From Natrinema sp046097095 (GTDB lineage: Archaea; Halobacteriota; Halobacteria; Halobacteriales; Natrialbaceae), in the NCBI RefSeq assembly GCF_046097095.1, contig NZ_CP175698.1:2356001-2420000 (forward strand): 64,000 bases of DNA, written 5' to 3'. The translations under genes and the position numbers were made by a program. This document shows positions 35,133 through 44,600 of the stretch, one piece after another. The notes beneath the pieces are model-generated. The model was not told the origin of the DNA and ran no database searches. It saw nothing but the letters and a program-made list of their open reading frames with translations. Numbering within the stretch: position 1 is the stretch's first letter; each line of letters begins with the position of its first letter.

Positions 35133-35849
35133 CTACGAACTGTCCACGTCCTCGGGGCCCGCCTGTCCGTCCGCAGAAATCGAAGATTCGTGCTGCGTCC
35201 GTGAATCGGAATCTGCCGATTCACGACCCCCGACGACGAGGTCGCCGTCGTCGTCGACGGCTTCTTCTCGCGGGCGTCGCCCGCTCGAACGGTCCGCGGA
35301 GCGAAGCTCCGCGCTATCGCCGTCTGCTCGTTGCGTCTCCGACGCAACGCTGGTCTCGACGTAGACATCGTCGGCGAATCCGCCCTCGGCGTGGGGATGC
35401 TCGGGGTCCTCGAGCTTTTCGGGCGTCGACGGGGCCTCGGGGAGCCCTTCCGGCGGCGCGAACTGGCCAAGTGGCTCGTCGATCGTCACGTCCCAGCGGT
35501 CGAAGAACTCCCGATAGCGGTCGTAGTGTGCCTCGAGTTCGTCGGCTGGGAACTCCATCATCTCGGTCCAGCCGTGGTTGTAGAAGTCGAAGTTGGCCTG
35601 AACGTGGGTGATCTCGCGGGCCTCGGCCTCGGTGTAGCCGTCCTGAAGCGCCCGCAGGTAACTGTCCATCGTCGCGTCGAAGAGCCCGTCGAGGTGGGGT
35701 TTTCGTTCCTCGGCGTGGGCCGGATCGGCCTTGCCGGCGAAGATTTTCGTATGGAGCTTGACCAACCCCGTGTTCGCGACCGAGCGGATCCCCGGCGTCT
35801 CGAGGGCCTTGCGGTAGGCGACGTGTTTCGCGTTCTGGCGGAGCTTCAT
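35133..35849 (-). CDS. conserved haloarchaeal protein (DUF6149-like) with hairpin-rich tail
   Basis: A 238-residue protein. The N-terminal ~150 residues (MKLRQNAKHVAYRKALETPG, then THVQANFDFYNHGWTEMMEF) are helical and conserved in haloarchaea; I recall them as DUF6149. No known activity. From about residue 155 the chain becomes polar and disordered (Asp, Glu, Ser, Arg rich), and the DNA for that tail contains five perfect hairpins in 150 bp (35200-35349). ATG 35849 is preferred to 35909, which would put an odd Gly/Tyr-rich leader on the protein. Confidence 0.78.
   Translation of the reverse strand: MKLRQNAKHVAYRKALETPGIRSVANTGLVKLHTKIFAGKADPAHAEERKPHLDGLFDATMDSYLRALQDGYTEAEAREITHVQANFDFYNHGWTEMMEFPADELEAHYDRYREFFDRWDVTIDEPLGQFAPPEGLPEAPSTPEKLEDPEHPHAEGGFADDVYVETSVASETQRADGDSAELRSADRSSGRRPREEAVDDDGDLVVGGRESADSDSRTQHESSISADGQAGPEDVDSS
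35200..35349. repeat. cluster of five perfect hairpins in a coding tail
   Basis: Perfect inverted repeats at 35200-35225 (10-bp stem, 6-nt loop), 35244-35261 (7-bp, 4-nt), 35270-35284 (6-bp, 3-nt), 35295-35313 (8-bp, loop GAA) and 35329-35349 (9-bp, loop TCC). Stems plus loops cover 99 of 150 nt. The stems differ in sequence, so this is not a simple tandem repeat. It lies within the disordered tail of the 35133-35849 gene. Confidence 0.75.
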
Positions 35850-36065
35850 GCTTCCATATTGGGAGTAGCCACTAAAGAACGGTTCGGACAACAATGTTAA
35901 CCCTCTCATCGGACGACGTATCGGTTCGGTCGGTGCGAGCGAGCGGCTGCCATACGGTGACTCGCGTCCGAGACGGCGGCGAACTTTGCTTTTTGCGGGT
36001 GCGTCGAACCGGCCGATATCGGAGTTGGTTCAGTAACCGTATTCGGTCCGTAGTTTACGATTGTT

Positions 36066-36077
36066 GTGTCATGACAC
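36066..36077. promoter_or_regulatory. 12-bp palindrome upstream of the oxidoreductase
   Basis: GTGTCATGACAC is a perfect palindrome ending about 33 nt before the TATA-like CTTTAAC. The position fits an activator or repressor site, but there is no adjacent regulator. Confidence 0.35.
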
Positions 36078-36110
36078 CCCGTCCGGAAAAATAGACGAGA
36101 TAGCAACCCA

Positions 36111-36117
36111 CTTTAAC
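36111..36117 (+). promoter_or_regulatory. TATA-like box of the FAD/NAD oxidoreductase
   Basis: CTTTAAC is centred about 26 nt before ATG 36140, giving a leaderless mRNA. Confidence 0.45.
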
Positions 36118-36139
36118 CCGCATTACGAACGTTCCGGAT

Positions 36140-37384
36140 ATGACCCAGTACGTCATCATCGGTGACGGGATCTCGGGCAGTTCGGCTGCCGAGACCCTCC
36201 GGGAGGAAGACCCGGACGCGAAGATTACCGTCATCACCGATGAGGGGGAGCCATTGTATAACCGAATTCTGATCAAGGAACACGCGAAAGGAAAGCTCCC
36301 CGAAGCCCCCATCTCGATTCACGACGAGGAGTGGTACGACGATCGCGATATCGATCTCTCGTTGAACACCCACGTGACGAGCGTCGATACCGACGAGCAG
36401 GTCGTCCACACGCATTCGAGCGGGGACATCCCCTACGACAAACTCCTCGTCGCCACCGGCGGGACACCGACCCAGCTTCCGGTCGAGAACAGCGACGCTG
36501 ACGGGGTCCACCACTTCTGGACGTTCCAGGATGCTCGTGGGATCCGCGAGCACGCGGAGCAAGCCGACAGGGGCGTCATCGTCGGTGCCGGCCTGCTCGG
36601 CATCGACTTTGCGGCCGTCTGTGGCGCACAGGGCATCGAGGCTGACTACCTGATGCGTGGCGACCGCTGGTGGCGCTACGCACTCTCTGCAGACGGTGCG
36701 GAGATCATGCACGAAGGCATGCGCGAGGTCGGCGTCGAGCCCGTCTTCGACAGCGGTGTCGACCACTTCGAGACCGACGACGAGGATCACGTCACCGCCG
36801 CCGTCGATCCGAACGGCGACCGCTACGACTGTGACTTCGCCGGCGTCGCCATCGGCCTGACGTTCAACACGGAGTACCTCCGCGGGGCCGGCCTCGAGGA
36901 GGACAACGGCATCATCGTCGACGAGTACATGCAGACCAGCGTCGACGACGTCTACGCCGCGGGCGACATCACTCGTTTCTACGACGTGTTGCTCGGCGAA
37001 CAGGCCCAGAACGGCTCCTGGGGCTCGGCAAAGGAACAGGGTCGGATCGCCGCGGTCAACATGGCCGCCGACGACGAGGCCGAGGCGTTCGAATGGGTCT
37101 CCTCGTACTCCATCACGCACTTTGACTTCCCCTTCCTCTCCTTTGGCCACCCGACGCTTGGCGACGAGTTCGCCGAGCGGAAATACAGCGACACCGAGTG
37201 GCGACGCGTCGCGTTCAAGGACGGCAAGATCGTCGGGGGCGTCCTCATCGGCGACCTCTCGCCCCAGAGCAAATACAAGCAGTTGATGCGCGAACAGCGC
37301 CCGGTCGCCGACCAAGCCGAGGTCCTCTTAGAGCAGTCTGTCGACCTCGATAATCTTGCGCCACCTCAGGAACAGTCCCAGTAA
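36140..37384 (+). CDS. NAD(P)/FAD-dependent oxidoreductase (nitrite/ferredoxin reductase-like)
   Basis: A 414-residue flavoprotein with an FAD site at the N-terminus (YVIIGDGISGSSAAETLR), the second flavin segment (YNRILIKEHAKGK), an NAD site near residue 150 (VIVGAGLLGIDFAAV) and the terminal YAAGDIT motif near 280. The layout matches the NirB and rubredoxin/ferredoxin reductase group. Its electron partner is not encoded alongside. The C-terminal ~100 residues are a typical dimerisation domain. Most likely a cytoplasmic reductase; the acceptor is unknown. Confidence 0.88.
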   Translation: MTQYVIIGDGISGSSAAETLREEDPDAKITVITDEGEPLYNRILIKEHAKGKLPEAPISIHDEEWYDDRDIDLSLNTHVTSVDTDEQVVHTHSSGDIPYDKLLVATGGTPTQLPVENSDADGVHHFWTFQDARGIREHAEQADRGVIVGAGLLGIDFAAVCGAQGIEADYLMRGDRWWRYALSADGAEIMHEGMREVGVEPVFDSGVDHFETDDEDHVTAAVDPNGDRYDCDFAGVAIGLTFNTEYLRGAGLEEDNGIIVDEYMQTSVDDVYAAGDITRFYDVLLGEQAQNGSWGSAKEQGRIAAVNMAADDEAEAFEWVSSYSITHFDFPFLSFGHPTLGDEFAERKYSDTEWRRVAFKDGKIVGGVLIGDLSPQSKYKQLMREQRPVADQAEVLLEQSVDLDNLAPPQEQSQ

Positions 37385-37716
37385 ACCGCTTTCTCGAGCC
37401 GAGCGAAGGCGGGGTATCACTGCGGGTTCCATCGTTCACTTCCCGTATCGCTTTCGAGGACTACTTGCTCTGGAACGTCGAATTTGGGAGCGAGCAGCCA
37501 CAGCGGCGCGATCTCCGACCGGTACTTCGAGTAACCGGACCGTCGACCGATCGCTCGTGCCTTTTCCGGTCTCGAGGACGCTTCTCTCGAGTCGGGCGAC
37601 GTGACATCGTCACGGAACACTACCGCATCGAACGCGCCTGCGTCGCTTGCCGCGGTCCCGTTCCGTTGCTTGACCGTATCGAAGTCGTTTTCCCGGCTGC
37701 ACGCGTTCGATGACGC
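37385..37716. other. 332 bp gap, possible gene remnant
   Basis: No gene supported. A 67-codon minus-strand frame (37417-37620) contains a plausible-looking stretch reading YSKYRSEIAPLWLLAPKFDV, which may be a decayed or short gene, but without a recognisable family I do not call it. Confidence 0.4.
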
Positions 37717-38127
37717 ATGAACGGCGACAGCGATATGACCCTGGCATTCGAACTCGAGGCGCTCAAGGAACTCGCCTCACCCGAGCGCGTGTTCGAAGAC
37801 GCCAGAGGCTGGACCGAGTACATCGGCGTCGTCTCCGAGAAACCGACCTACGTCGTGACGAACTTCACGCGGAAGAACCGCATTCGGCAGGACTTCTTCT
37901 CCGGTCCCCGTGGCAAAGCGGAGAGTCTCGAGGGCGTCAAGGACCAGTTCGATACCGATCGCTACGTCTACATCGGTGCCAGTGACGAGGACGAGCAACT
38001 GGCCGACGAGGTCGACTGGGAGTATCTCGATGTCGACGACGCTGCCGAAGCGGCCGACTGGATTCCGGCGACTACCGCCGACGAGGAAGACGACGACGAA
38101 GAACAGGTCCGAGACGACTGGCCCTGA
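37717..38127 (+). CDS. conserved haloarchaeal protein (DUF7124-like)
   Basis: A 136-residue protein that starts MNGDSDMTLAFELEALKELA and has the conserved phrase ARGWTEYIGVVSEKPTYVV, then RKNRIRQDFFSG. I recognise it as the DUF7124 type found throughout haloarchaea, from memory. The last ~25 residues are a poly-Asp/Glu tail. No catalytic motif is known. ATG 37735 is an alternative start. Confidence 0.75.
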   Translation: MNGDSDMTLAFELEALKELASPERVFEDARGWTEYIGVVSEKPTYVVTNFTRKNRIRQDFFSGPRGKAESLEGVKDQFDTDRYVYIGASDEDEQLADEVDWEYLDVDDAAEAADWIPATTADEEDDDEEQVRDDWP

Positions 38128-38359
38128 CGTCTCCGTTTCACAGACTACTGTCTCCATCGCGGTCCGTGTCGCTCGGCAACGGTGACAGACTATCACGGCG
38201 AGTTCTGCCGACCGCCATGCGGTGGCGCGCTGTCAAGCGATGAGCGACAGTGGATCGCGAAACGACACCGTGTGAGATCTTCGCGAACGCGGTGAGCGAA
38301 CGGCACGTTGAACGTCGGTTCCGTGACTCATTCAACCAGTGGAGGACCGACGGTTTCAC

Positions 38360-38377
38360 GGCCCGTGCGAACGGGCC
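38360..38377. repeat. hairpin with GCGA loop
   Basis: Seven-base stem GGCCCGT and ACGGGCC around the tetraloop GCGA, which is of GNRA type if transcribed. It lies upstream of the DUF5815-like gene's promoter. Confidence 0.5.
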
Positions 38378-38393
38378 AGGCCCGAGTCGTCGG

Positions 38394-38400
38394 CCTTATG
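38394..38400 (+). promoter_or_regulatory. TATA-like box deciding the start at 38425
   Basis: CCTTATG is centred about 28 nt before ATG 38425, making a leaderless mRNA. It rejects the earlier ATGs at 38308 and 38398. Confidence 0.45.
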
Positions 38401-38424
38401 GCCGTCGCGGCCGAATTCCGGCCG

Positions 38425-38961
38425 ATGACTGACTCCCGCGCTCCGGGTTCCAGTGGCGGCGACCGGCTCGAGCTTCCCTGCGGGGAGACCGTCGACCCCC
38501 ACGAGATCGACCTGGGGATGCGCGAGTACCGATGTCCCTGCGGCGAGAGTCACGCCGTCGTGACCGACGTGCATCCGCCCTCTCGGTTCTTCCCGGAATC
38601 GCTCGTCGCCGTGCTCGAGGAGACGATCGATACCGATGACGAGTTCGAGTCGTTTGGCACGCCCCACCTGCTGGGGATCGTCCTGGAGGAGTTCCCCGAG
38701 AAAGTGGCCGTCCACGACGCGAGCGACGACGGTGCCGTCGGCTACACCCTGCTGTGGGTGACAGACTTCGACGCCCGGCGACTACACGAGGTCGTCGTCG
38801 AACTGGTCGTCGAACTCATGGAACACGCAGTCAGCCACGCCGAGGACGACGCCGCGATCACCGAGTTCGAGTCCCAGATGCTCGAGTTCGACGTCAGCGA
38901 GTTCGTCGATCAGTACCGGCGACAGCGCGAGTTCGAGAGTGAGTACGATCAGGCCCTGTAG
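38425..38961 (+). CDS. conserved haloarchaeal protein (DUF5815-like)
   Basis: A 178-residue protein starting MTDSRAPGSSGGDRLELPCG. Cysteines are placed near residues 19 and 37-39 (CGETVDPHEIDLGMREYRC, then CGES), compatible with a zinc site, followed by DVHPPSRFFPESLV and a helical second half with VVELVVELMEHAVSHAED. I recognise it as DUF5815 from memory. Function unknown. It is convergent with the sensor kinase gene. Confidence 0.78.
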   Translation: MTDSRAPGSSGGDRLELPCGETVDPHEIDLGMREYRCPCGESHAVVTDVHPPSRFFPESLVAVLEETIDTDDEFESFGTPHLLGIVLEEFPEKVAVHDASDDGAVGYTLLWVTDFDARRLHEVVVELVVELMEHAVSHAEDDAAITEFESQMLEFDVSEFVDQYRRQREFESEYDQAL

Positions 38962-39047
38962 CTGTGATGTCCGCTGTTCGGTCGGGCGCGTTCGCACTAC
39001 GATGTCCGTCGGTAGGCTACTCGAGACGACGACCGAATGAGGGTCCG

Positions 39048-41366
39048 TCACTCGGCGGTCGAAACCGCCAGCCGAAGCCCACCGTCCGCGCTTTCCTCGA
39101 CCGCGATCGACCAGCCGTGGGCCTCGACGACCTCGGCGACGATTGCCAGCCCGAAGCCGGTCCCCTCCGAGGACGTACTGTACCCCGATTCGAGGATATC
39201 GTCGCGGTCGCTCGGCGGGACGCCGGGGCCGTCGTCGGCGATCGCGAACCCGTCGTCGGTGGCCTCGACCGTGACCGTCACGTCGGTGCCGGCGTGCTCG
39301 CGGGCGTTGCGGAAGACGTTCTCGAAGAAGACGAGCAGCCGATCCGCGTCGGCCTCGACCGTCGGTAACGACTCGTCGCGGGTGATCTCGAGGTCCGGAT
39401 CGACAGTGCGGTGGGCCTGATCGACGACCGCGTCGAGCGCGATCGGTTCCGTCTCGGTCAACTGCTGCCCGCTGCGAGCGAGCGCGAGGACGCTCTCGAT
39501 GAGGTCGTCCATCCGGTCGAGCGCCCACGCGATCTCCTCGCGGTAGCGCTCGCCGTCGTCGTCGACGTGATTCTCGAGGTTCTCGAGGTGGCCCGCCGCC
39601 AGGGTCAATGGGTTTCGTAGATCGTGGGAGACGGTACTGGCGAAGGCGTCAAGCCGGTCGTTCTGGCGCTCGAGTTCGGTCGTTCGAGCGGCGAGTTCGT
39701 CCTCGCGGCGAGCGCGCTCGAGGGCGGCCTCGACGTTTGAGACGAGGATTCTCGCGAGCGCGAGGGGCTCCTCGTCGAAGTCGTTGGGCTCGGTCGAACT
39801 GATGATGAACAGTCCCGCATCCCCGATGGGGATGTGTGCCTCGCTGCGGATCGGCGTCTCGGGGTTTTTCACGCTCGGGTCGTGGCGAACATCGCCGTGA
39901 GCGATCGCTTCGCCGGCCTCGTACGCGTCCCACGCGAGACCTCCGTTGCGTTCGATGGGCGGAACGTCGCCGAGCAACGCCGCCGTTCGCTCGGTGACGG
40001 CGACGGGGACGAGGGCATCGTCGGTCTCGTCGTAGAGGTGAACGCCGTTGATCTGCAATCCGAGGGCGTCCCGTGCAACCTCACACGCGACGCGGGCGAC
40101 CTCCTCGGTGTTTTCTGCCGCCATCAGTCGGCGTGTCCCGTCGTGGAGTCGACGGATGCGACGCTCGCGTTCCTTGCGGTCGGAGATATCTCTGATGACG
40201 CCAACGCTGCCGACGAGCTCTCCGTCGTCGACCAGCGGTGCGATGTTGTCCTCCGCCTGATACGGCTCGCCGTCGACGGGCTCGACGCGCATCTCGAAGG
40301 TGCCCCAGCTTCGGTCGTCGTCGTCGAGGATCTCGAACAGCGTCTCCAGCCCTCGTTCGAAATCGTCGGCGGGCATATAGTCCGTTGGGTGCGCTCCGAC
40401 GAGGTTCGCACGCGACTCGTTGAGCCTGTCGGCCATCGCGTCGTTGACCATCTCGATGGTCCCCTCCTCGTCGACAACGTACATCGAATCGCCGACCGTC
40501 TCGACGAGGGTACGATATCGCTCGAGTTCGCGTTCACGGTGCTTCCGATCGCTGATGTCGGTGTACATCGCGTACTCATAGACGTCGCCGTCGATCTCGG
40601 TCGTAAAGCCCGCGAGACGGAACGCCCTGCGCCCGTCGGTCGTCAGTCGCTCGACATCGGCCGTGACGACCTCCTCGCGTCCGACCGCGTCGGTGATGGC
40701 CACGGGGTCGTCGTCGTCCGGAACGAGCACGTCGTCGATCTCGTCGCCGGTGATATCTGCTTTCGCGTACCCGAAGGTCGCCTCGAACGCCGGGTTGACG
40801 TCGACGATCTGTCTGCCGTCGTCGGCACGCACCACGATAATCGGGTCGGGGCTGTGCTCGAACACCGCGGCGAATCGGTTACAGTCGGTTCGACGGGGCC
40901 GCCGATCTCGCTTCGATCGGGATTGGCCATCGGCGGCGGGTTCGGCGTCCCGTGCGGTCGCATCGACGACCGTCTCGAGTTGGGCGAGCAACCGCTCGAT
41001 CGAGTCCTCGCGGTCTTTCGGGACGTATCCCGACAGACCGGTTGTGATGGCGTCGCTGGCAAGCGCCTCGCCGCCGTCGGCAGTGTAGAGGATGAACGGA
41101 GCGTCCGTGCATTCGTCACCACGGAGTCGCTCGTACAGCGACAGCGCGTCCGTCTCCGCGAGTCGATACTCGGTGACAACGCCCACGCAGTCGTCGCTCT
41201 CGGCGATCGCGTCTTCGAGTTCCGCCGCCGTTGCGACGGGTTCGACCGTCACGTTAGCGGCGCTCGCCTCGAGCCTGTCGGCGATCCGCTGGCGGGCCGT
41301 GGGGTCTGGATCGGCGTAGACGAGGATTGGTGAGTGGCGAAAATCGAGGGTGCCGAACGCAACCAT
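39048..41366 (-). CDS. sensor histidine kinase with receiver-like, PAS, PAS and GAF domains
   Basis: A 772-residue cytoplasmic kinase. Residues about 12-130 are a receiver-like domain in which the usual phospho-acceptor Asp is Glu (GVVTEYRLAETDAL). Two PAS domains follow (about 170-400), then a GAF domain (about 415-550), HisKA with the phosphorylated His in FASTVSHDLRNPLTL, and an HATPase with VFRNAREHAG, DDGPGVP and GTGFGLAI. There are no transmembrane helices. The response regulator is not nearby. The start has a TATA-like box about 32 nt upstream. Confidence 0.92.
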   Translation of the reverse strand: MVAFGTLDFRHSPILVYADPDPTARQRIADRLEASAANVTVEPVATAAELEDAIAESDDCVGVVTEYRLAETDALSLYERLRGDECTDAPFILYTADGGEALASDAITTGLSGYVPKDREDSIERLLAQLETVVDATARDAEPAADGQSRSKRDRRPRRTDCNRFAAVFEHSPDPIIVVRADDGRQIVDVNPAFEATFGYAKADITGDEIDDVLVPDDDDPVAITDAVGREEVVTADVERLTTDGRRAFRLAGFTTEIDGDVYEYAMYTDISDRKHRERELERYRTLVETVGDSMYVVDEEGTIEMVNDAMADRLNESRANLVGAHPTDYMPADDFERGLETLFEILDDDDRSWGTFEMRVEPVDGEPYQAEDNIAPLVDDGELVGSVGVIRDISDRKERERRIRRLHDGTRRLMAAENTEEVARVACEVARDALGLQINGVHLYDETDDALVPVAVTERTAALLGDVPPIERNGGLAWDAYEAGEAIAHGDVRHDPSVKNPETPIRSEAHIPIGDAGLFIISSTEPNDFDEEPLALARILVSNVEAALERARREDELAARTTELERQNDRLDAFASTVSHDLRNPLTLAAGHLENLENHVDDDGERYREEIAWALDRMDDLIESVLALARSGQQLTETEPIALDAVVDQAHRTVDPDLEITRDESLPTVEADADRLLVFFENVFRNAREHAGTDVTVTVEATDDGFAIADDGPGVPPSDRDDILESGYSTSSEGTGFGLAIVAEVVEAHGWSIAVEESADGGLRLAVSTAE

Positions 41367-41636
41367 CTAGTCGACTCGAAGGAAGGATCGTGATGGTATA
41401 AGAGATACGGCCGCCGAAGGTGGTTATAGCCGTTAGAAACCGCAAACGCGGAACGCAACTAGCGACCGAACGAGTGGGAGTGGGTTACACCCTCCCCGGC
41501 GAGACCGGCCGCGTCGGCGCGAAATCGGCGTCCCCCGAACCTCCGCTCTCGAGTTCGAATTTCGAAAAGCCGTTTCGAGATTCGTACTGTATCGTGGGGC
41601 TTATTACGATGTGCGAACTCCGATTCGACAAGACAG

Positions 41637-44600
41637 ATGAGTACGGATACCGCCGCAGACGGCGAGACCGGGGATGGACGCACCATCCTCTTGATCGGGA
41701 GCGGCCCGATCCAGATCGGACAGGCCGCCGAATTCGATTACTCCGGTGCGCAGGCCTGCCGGGCGCTTCAGGAGGAAGGTGCCCGCGTCGTCCTCGTGAA
41801 CTCGAACCCGGCGACGATCATGACCGATCCCGAGATGGCTGACGAGGTCTACATCGAGCCGATCACGACCGACGCCATCGCGGAGATCATCCGCAAGGAG
41901 AACCCCGACGGCGTCATCGCCGGCCTCGGCGGCCAGACCGGACTGAACGTCACCGCAGAGCTCGCCGAGGAGGGCGTGCTCGAGGAGCACGACGTCGAGA
42001 TTATGGGAACGCCGCTGGACACGATCTATGCGACCGAAGACCGTGATCTCTTCCGCCAGCGGATGGAAAACATCGGCCAGCCGGTCCCGAAGTCGACCAC
42101 GATCAAACTCGACGAGGACGAGTCGGTCTCGGAACTGACCGAGGACGACCTCGAGGAGCGCGTCCACGAGGCCGTCGACGCGGTCGGCGGCCTGCCGGTC
42201 ATCGCCCGAACGACCTACACGCTCGGCGGCTCCGGTTCCGGCGTCGTCCACGAGATGGACGAACTGCTGCGCCGCGTCCGCAAGGGGCTGCGCCTCTCGC
42301 GCAACAGCGAGGTGCTTATTACCGAGTCCATCGCCGGCTGGGTCGAGTACGAGTACGAGGTGATGCGCGACGCCGACGACTCGTGTATCATCATCTGCAA
42401 CATGGAAAACATCGACCCGATGGGGATCCACACGGGCGAGTCGACGGTCGTCACGCCCTCCCAGATCGTCCCCGACGAGGGCCACCAGGAGATGCGTACC
42501 GCCGCGCTCGACGTCATCCGCGAACTCGGCATTCAGGGCGGCTGTAACATCCAGTTCGCGTGGCACGACGACGGCACTCCCGGCGGCGAGTACCGCGTCG
42601 TCGAGGTCAACCCGCGCGTCTCTCGTTCCTCCGCGCTGGCCTCGAAGGCGACCGGCTACCCGATCGCCCGCGTGACCGCGAAGGTCGCACTCGGCAAGCG
42701 CCTCCACGAGATCGAAAACGAGATCACCGGTCAGACCACGGCCGCCTTCGAGCCCGCAATCGACTACGTGGTTACGAAAGTTCCGCGGTGGCCCAAAGAC
42801 AAGTTCGACGACGTCGACTTCGAACTGACGACGGCGATGAAGTCGACCGGCGAGGCGATGGCCATCGGCCGCACCTTCGAAGAGTCGCTGCTCAAGGCCC
42901 TGCGCTCTTCCGAGTACGAGCCGGATGTCGATTGGGCAGACGTCAGCGACGCGGAACTCGAGGAACAGTATCTCGAGCGGCCGTCGCCCGATCGCCCGTA
43001 CGCGATGTTCGAGGCCTTCGATCGCGGCTACACCGTCGAGGAGGTCGTGGAGCTGACGGGCATCTTCGAGTGGTACACCGAGCGCTACAAGAATATCGCC
43101 GACTCGACGCTGGCGGCCCAGGAGGGCGACTTCACCGAGGCCGCGATCACCGGGCATACCAACGCGACGATCGCGTCGGCCGCCGGCGCGGACGTCGATA
43201 CCGTCGAGACGGAAGTACCGGGGCGCACCTACAAGCAGGTCGACACCTGCGCCGGCGAGTTCAAAGCCGAGACACCGTACTACTACTCCTCGCGCAAGAA
43301 CGAGTTCGAGGCCGGCCCGCTGAAGGGCGACGCCGCGGCGGGTGAACTCGAGGTCGACCGTGACATCGAGAGCGTGATCGTCGTCGGCGGCGGCCCGATC
43401 CGCATCGGGCAGGGCGTCGAGTTCGACTACTGTTCGGTCCACGCGGTCCGTGCGCTGCGCGAACTCGGCATCGACGCCTACGTCGTCAACAACAACCCCG
43501 AAACGGTCTCGACGGATTACGACACCTCCGACGGACTGTTCTTCGAGCCGATCACCGCCGAGGAAGTCGCCGACGTGGCCGAAGCCACCGGCGCTGACGG
43601 CGTGATGGTCCAGTTCGGCGGCCAGACCTCCGTCAACATCGGCGAACCGCTTGAGGACGAACTCGAGCGCCGCGGCCTCGACTGCGAGGTCATGGGGACG
43701 AGCGTCGAGGCGATGGACTTAGCCGAGGACCGCGACCGCTTCAACGCCCTGATGGACGAACTCGGCATCGCTCAGCCGGAGGGCGGCACCGCCTTCTCGA
43801 AGGAGGAGGCCCTCGATCTCGCCCACGATATCGGTTATCCCGTCCTCGTCCGCCCGTCCTACGTGTTGGGCGGCCGCGCGATGGACGTCGTCTACGACGA
43901 CGACGAACTCGAGACCTACATCGAGGAAGCGGTCCGCGTCAGTCCCGAGAAACCGATTCTCGTCGACGACTTCCTCGCCGACGCGATCGAACTCGACGTC
44001 GACGCGGTCTCCGACGGCCGCAATACCATTCTCGGCGGTATCATGGAGCACGTCGAGACCGCTGGCGTCCACTCCGGCGACTCCGCCTGCATGATCCCGC
44101 CGCGCTCGTTAGACGAAGAGACCCTAGAGCGCGTCCGAGAGGTCACCGAGGACATCGCCGAAGCGCTGAAGACTACGGGCCTGCTGAACGTCCAGCTCGC
44201 GGTTCGCGACGGCGAGGTCTACGTCCTCGAGGCGAACCCGCGTTCCTCGCGCACTGTTCCGTTCGTCTCGAAGGCGACGGGCGTTCCGATCGCCAAACTC
44301 GCCGCGCAGGTCATGGCCGGCGAGACCTTAGAGAGCCTCGACGCCCAAGAGCAGGTCCCCGACCATACCTCGATCAAGGAGGTCGTCCTGCCCTTTGACC
44401 GCCTGCCGGGCTCGGACCCGCGTCTCGGTCCGGAGATGAAGTCCACGGGCGAGGTCATGGGCACGGCCAGCGACTTCGGCACGGCCTACTGGAAGGCCCA
44501 GCAGGCCGCCGGTAACGCCGTCAGCGAGGGCACCGCCGTCGTCGACTTAGACATCGACGGCTTCGATAACCACTTCGATGTCACCGAGTTCGACGACGTG

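Larger units (their letters stand above)
38128..38424. other. 297 bp gap with repeat-like sequence and a hairpin
   Basis: The segment at about 38190-38310 has the look of a haloarchaeal interspersed non-coding sequence (short GC palindromes, no open frame of quality). It is followed by a perfect hairpin at 38360-38377 and a TATA-like box at 38394 for the next gene. No gene is called. Confidence 0.4.

Noticed and set aside
37417..37620. 67-codon minus-strand frame with a plausible stretch
   Set aside because: Some residues look protein-like but no family or promoter supports it; kept only as a remark on the gap.
41604..43442. Long minus-strand frame opposite carB
   Set aside because: carB is unambiguous on the plus strand. 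The opposite frame is basic, valine-rich and without recognisable domains.
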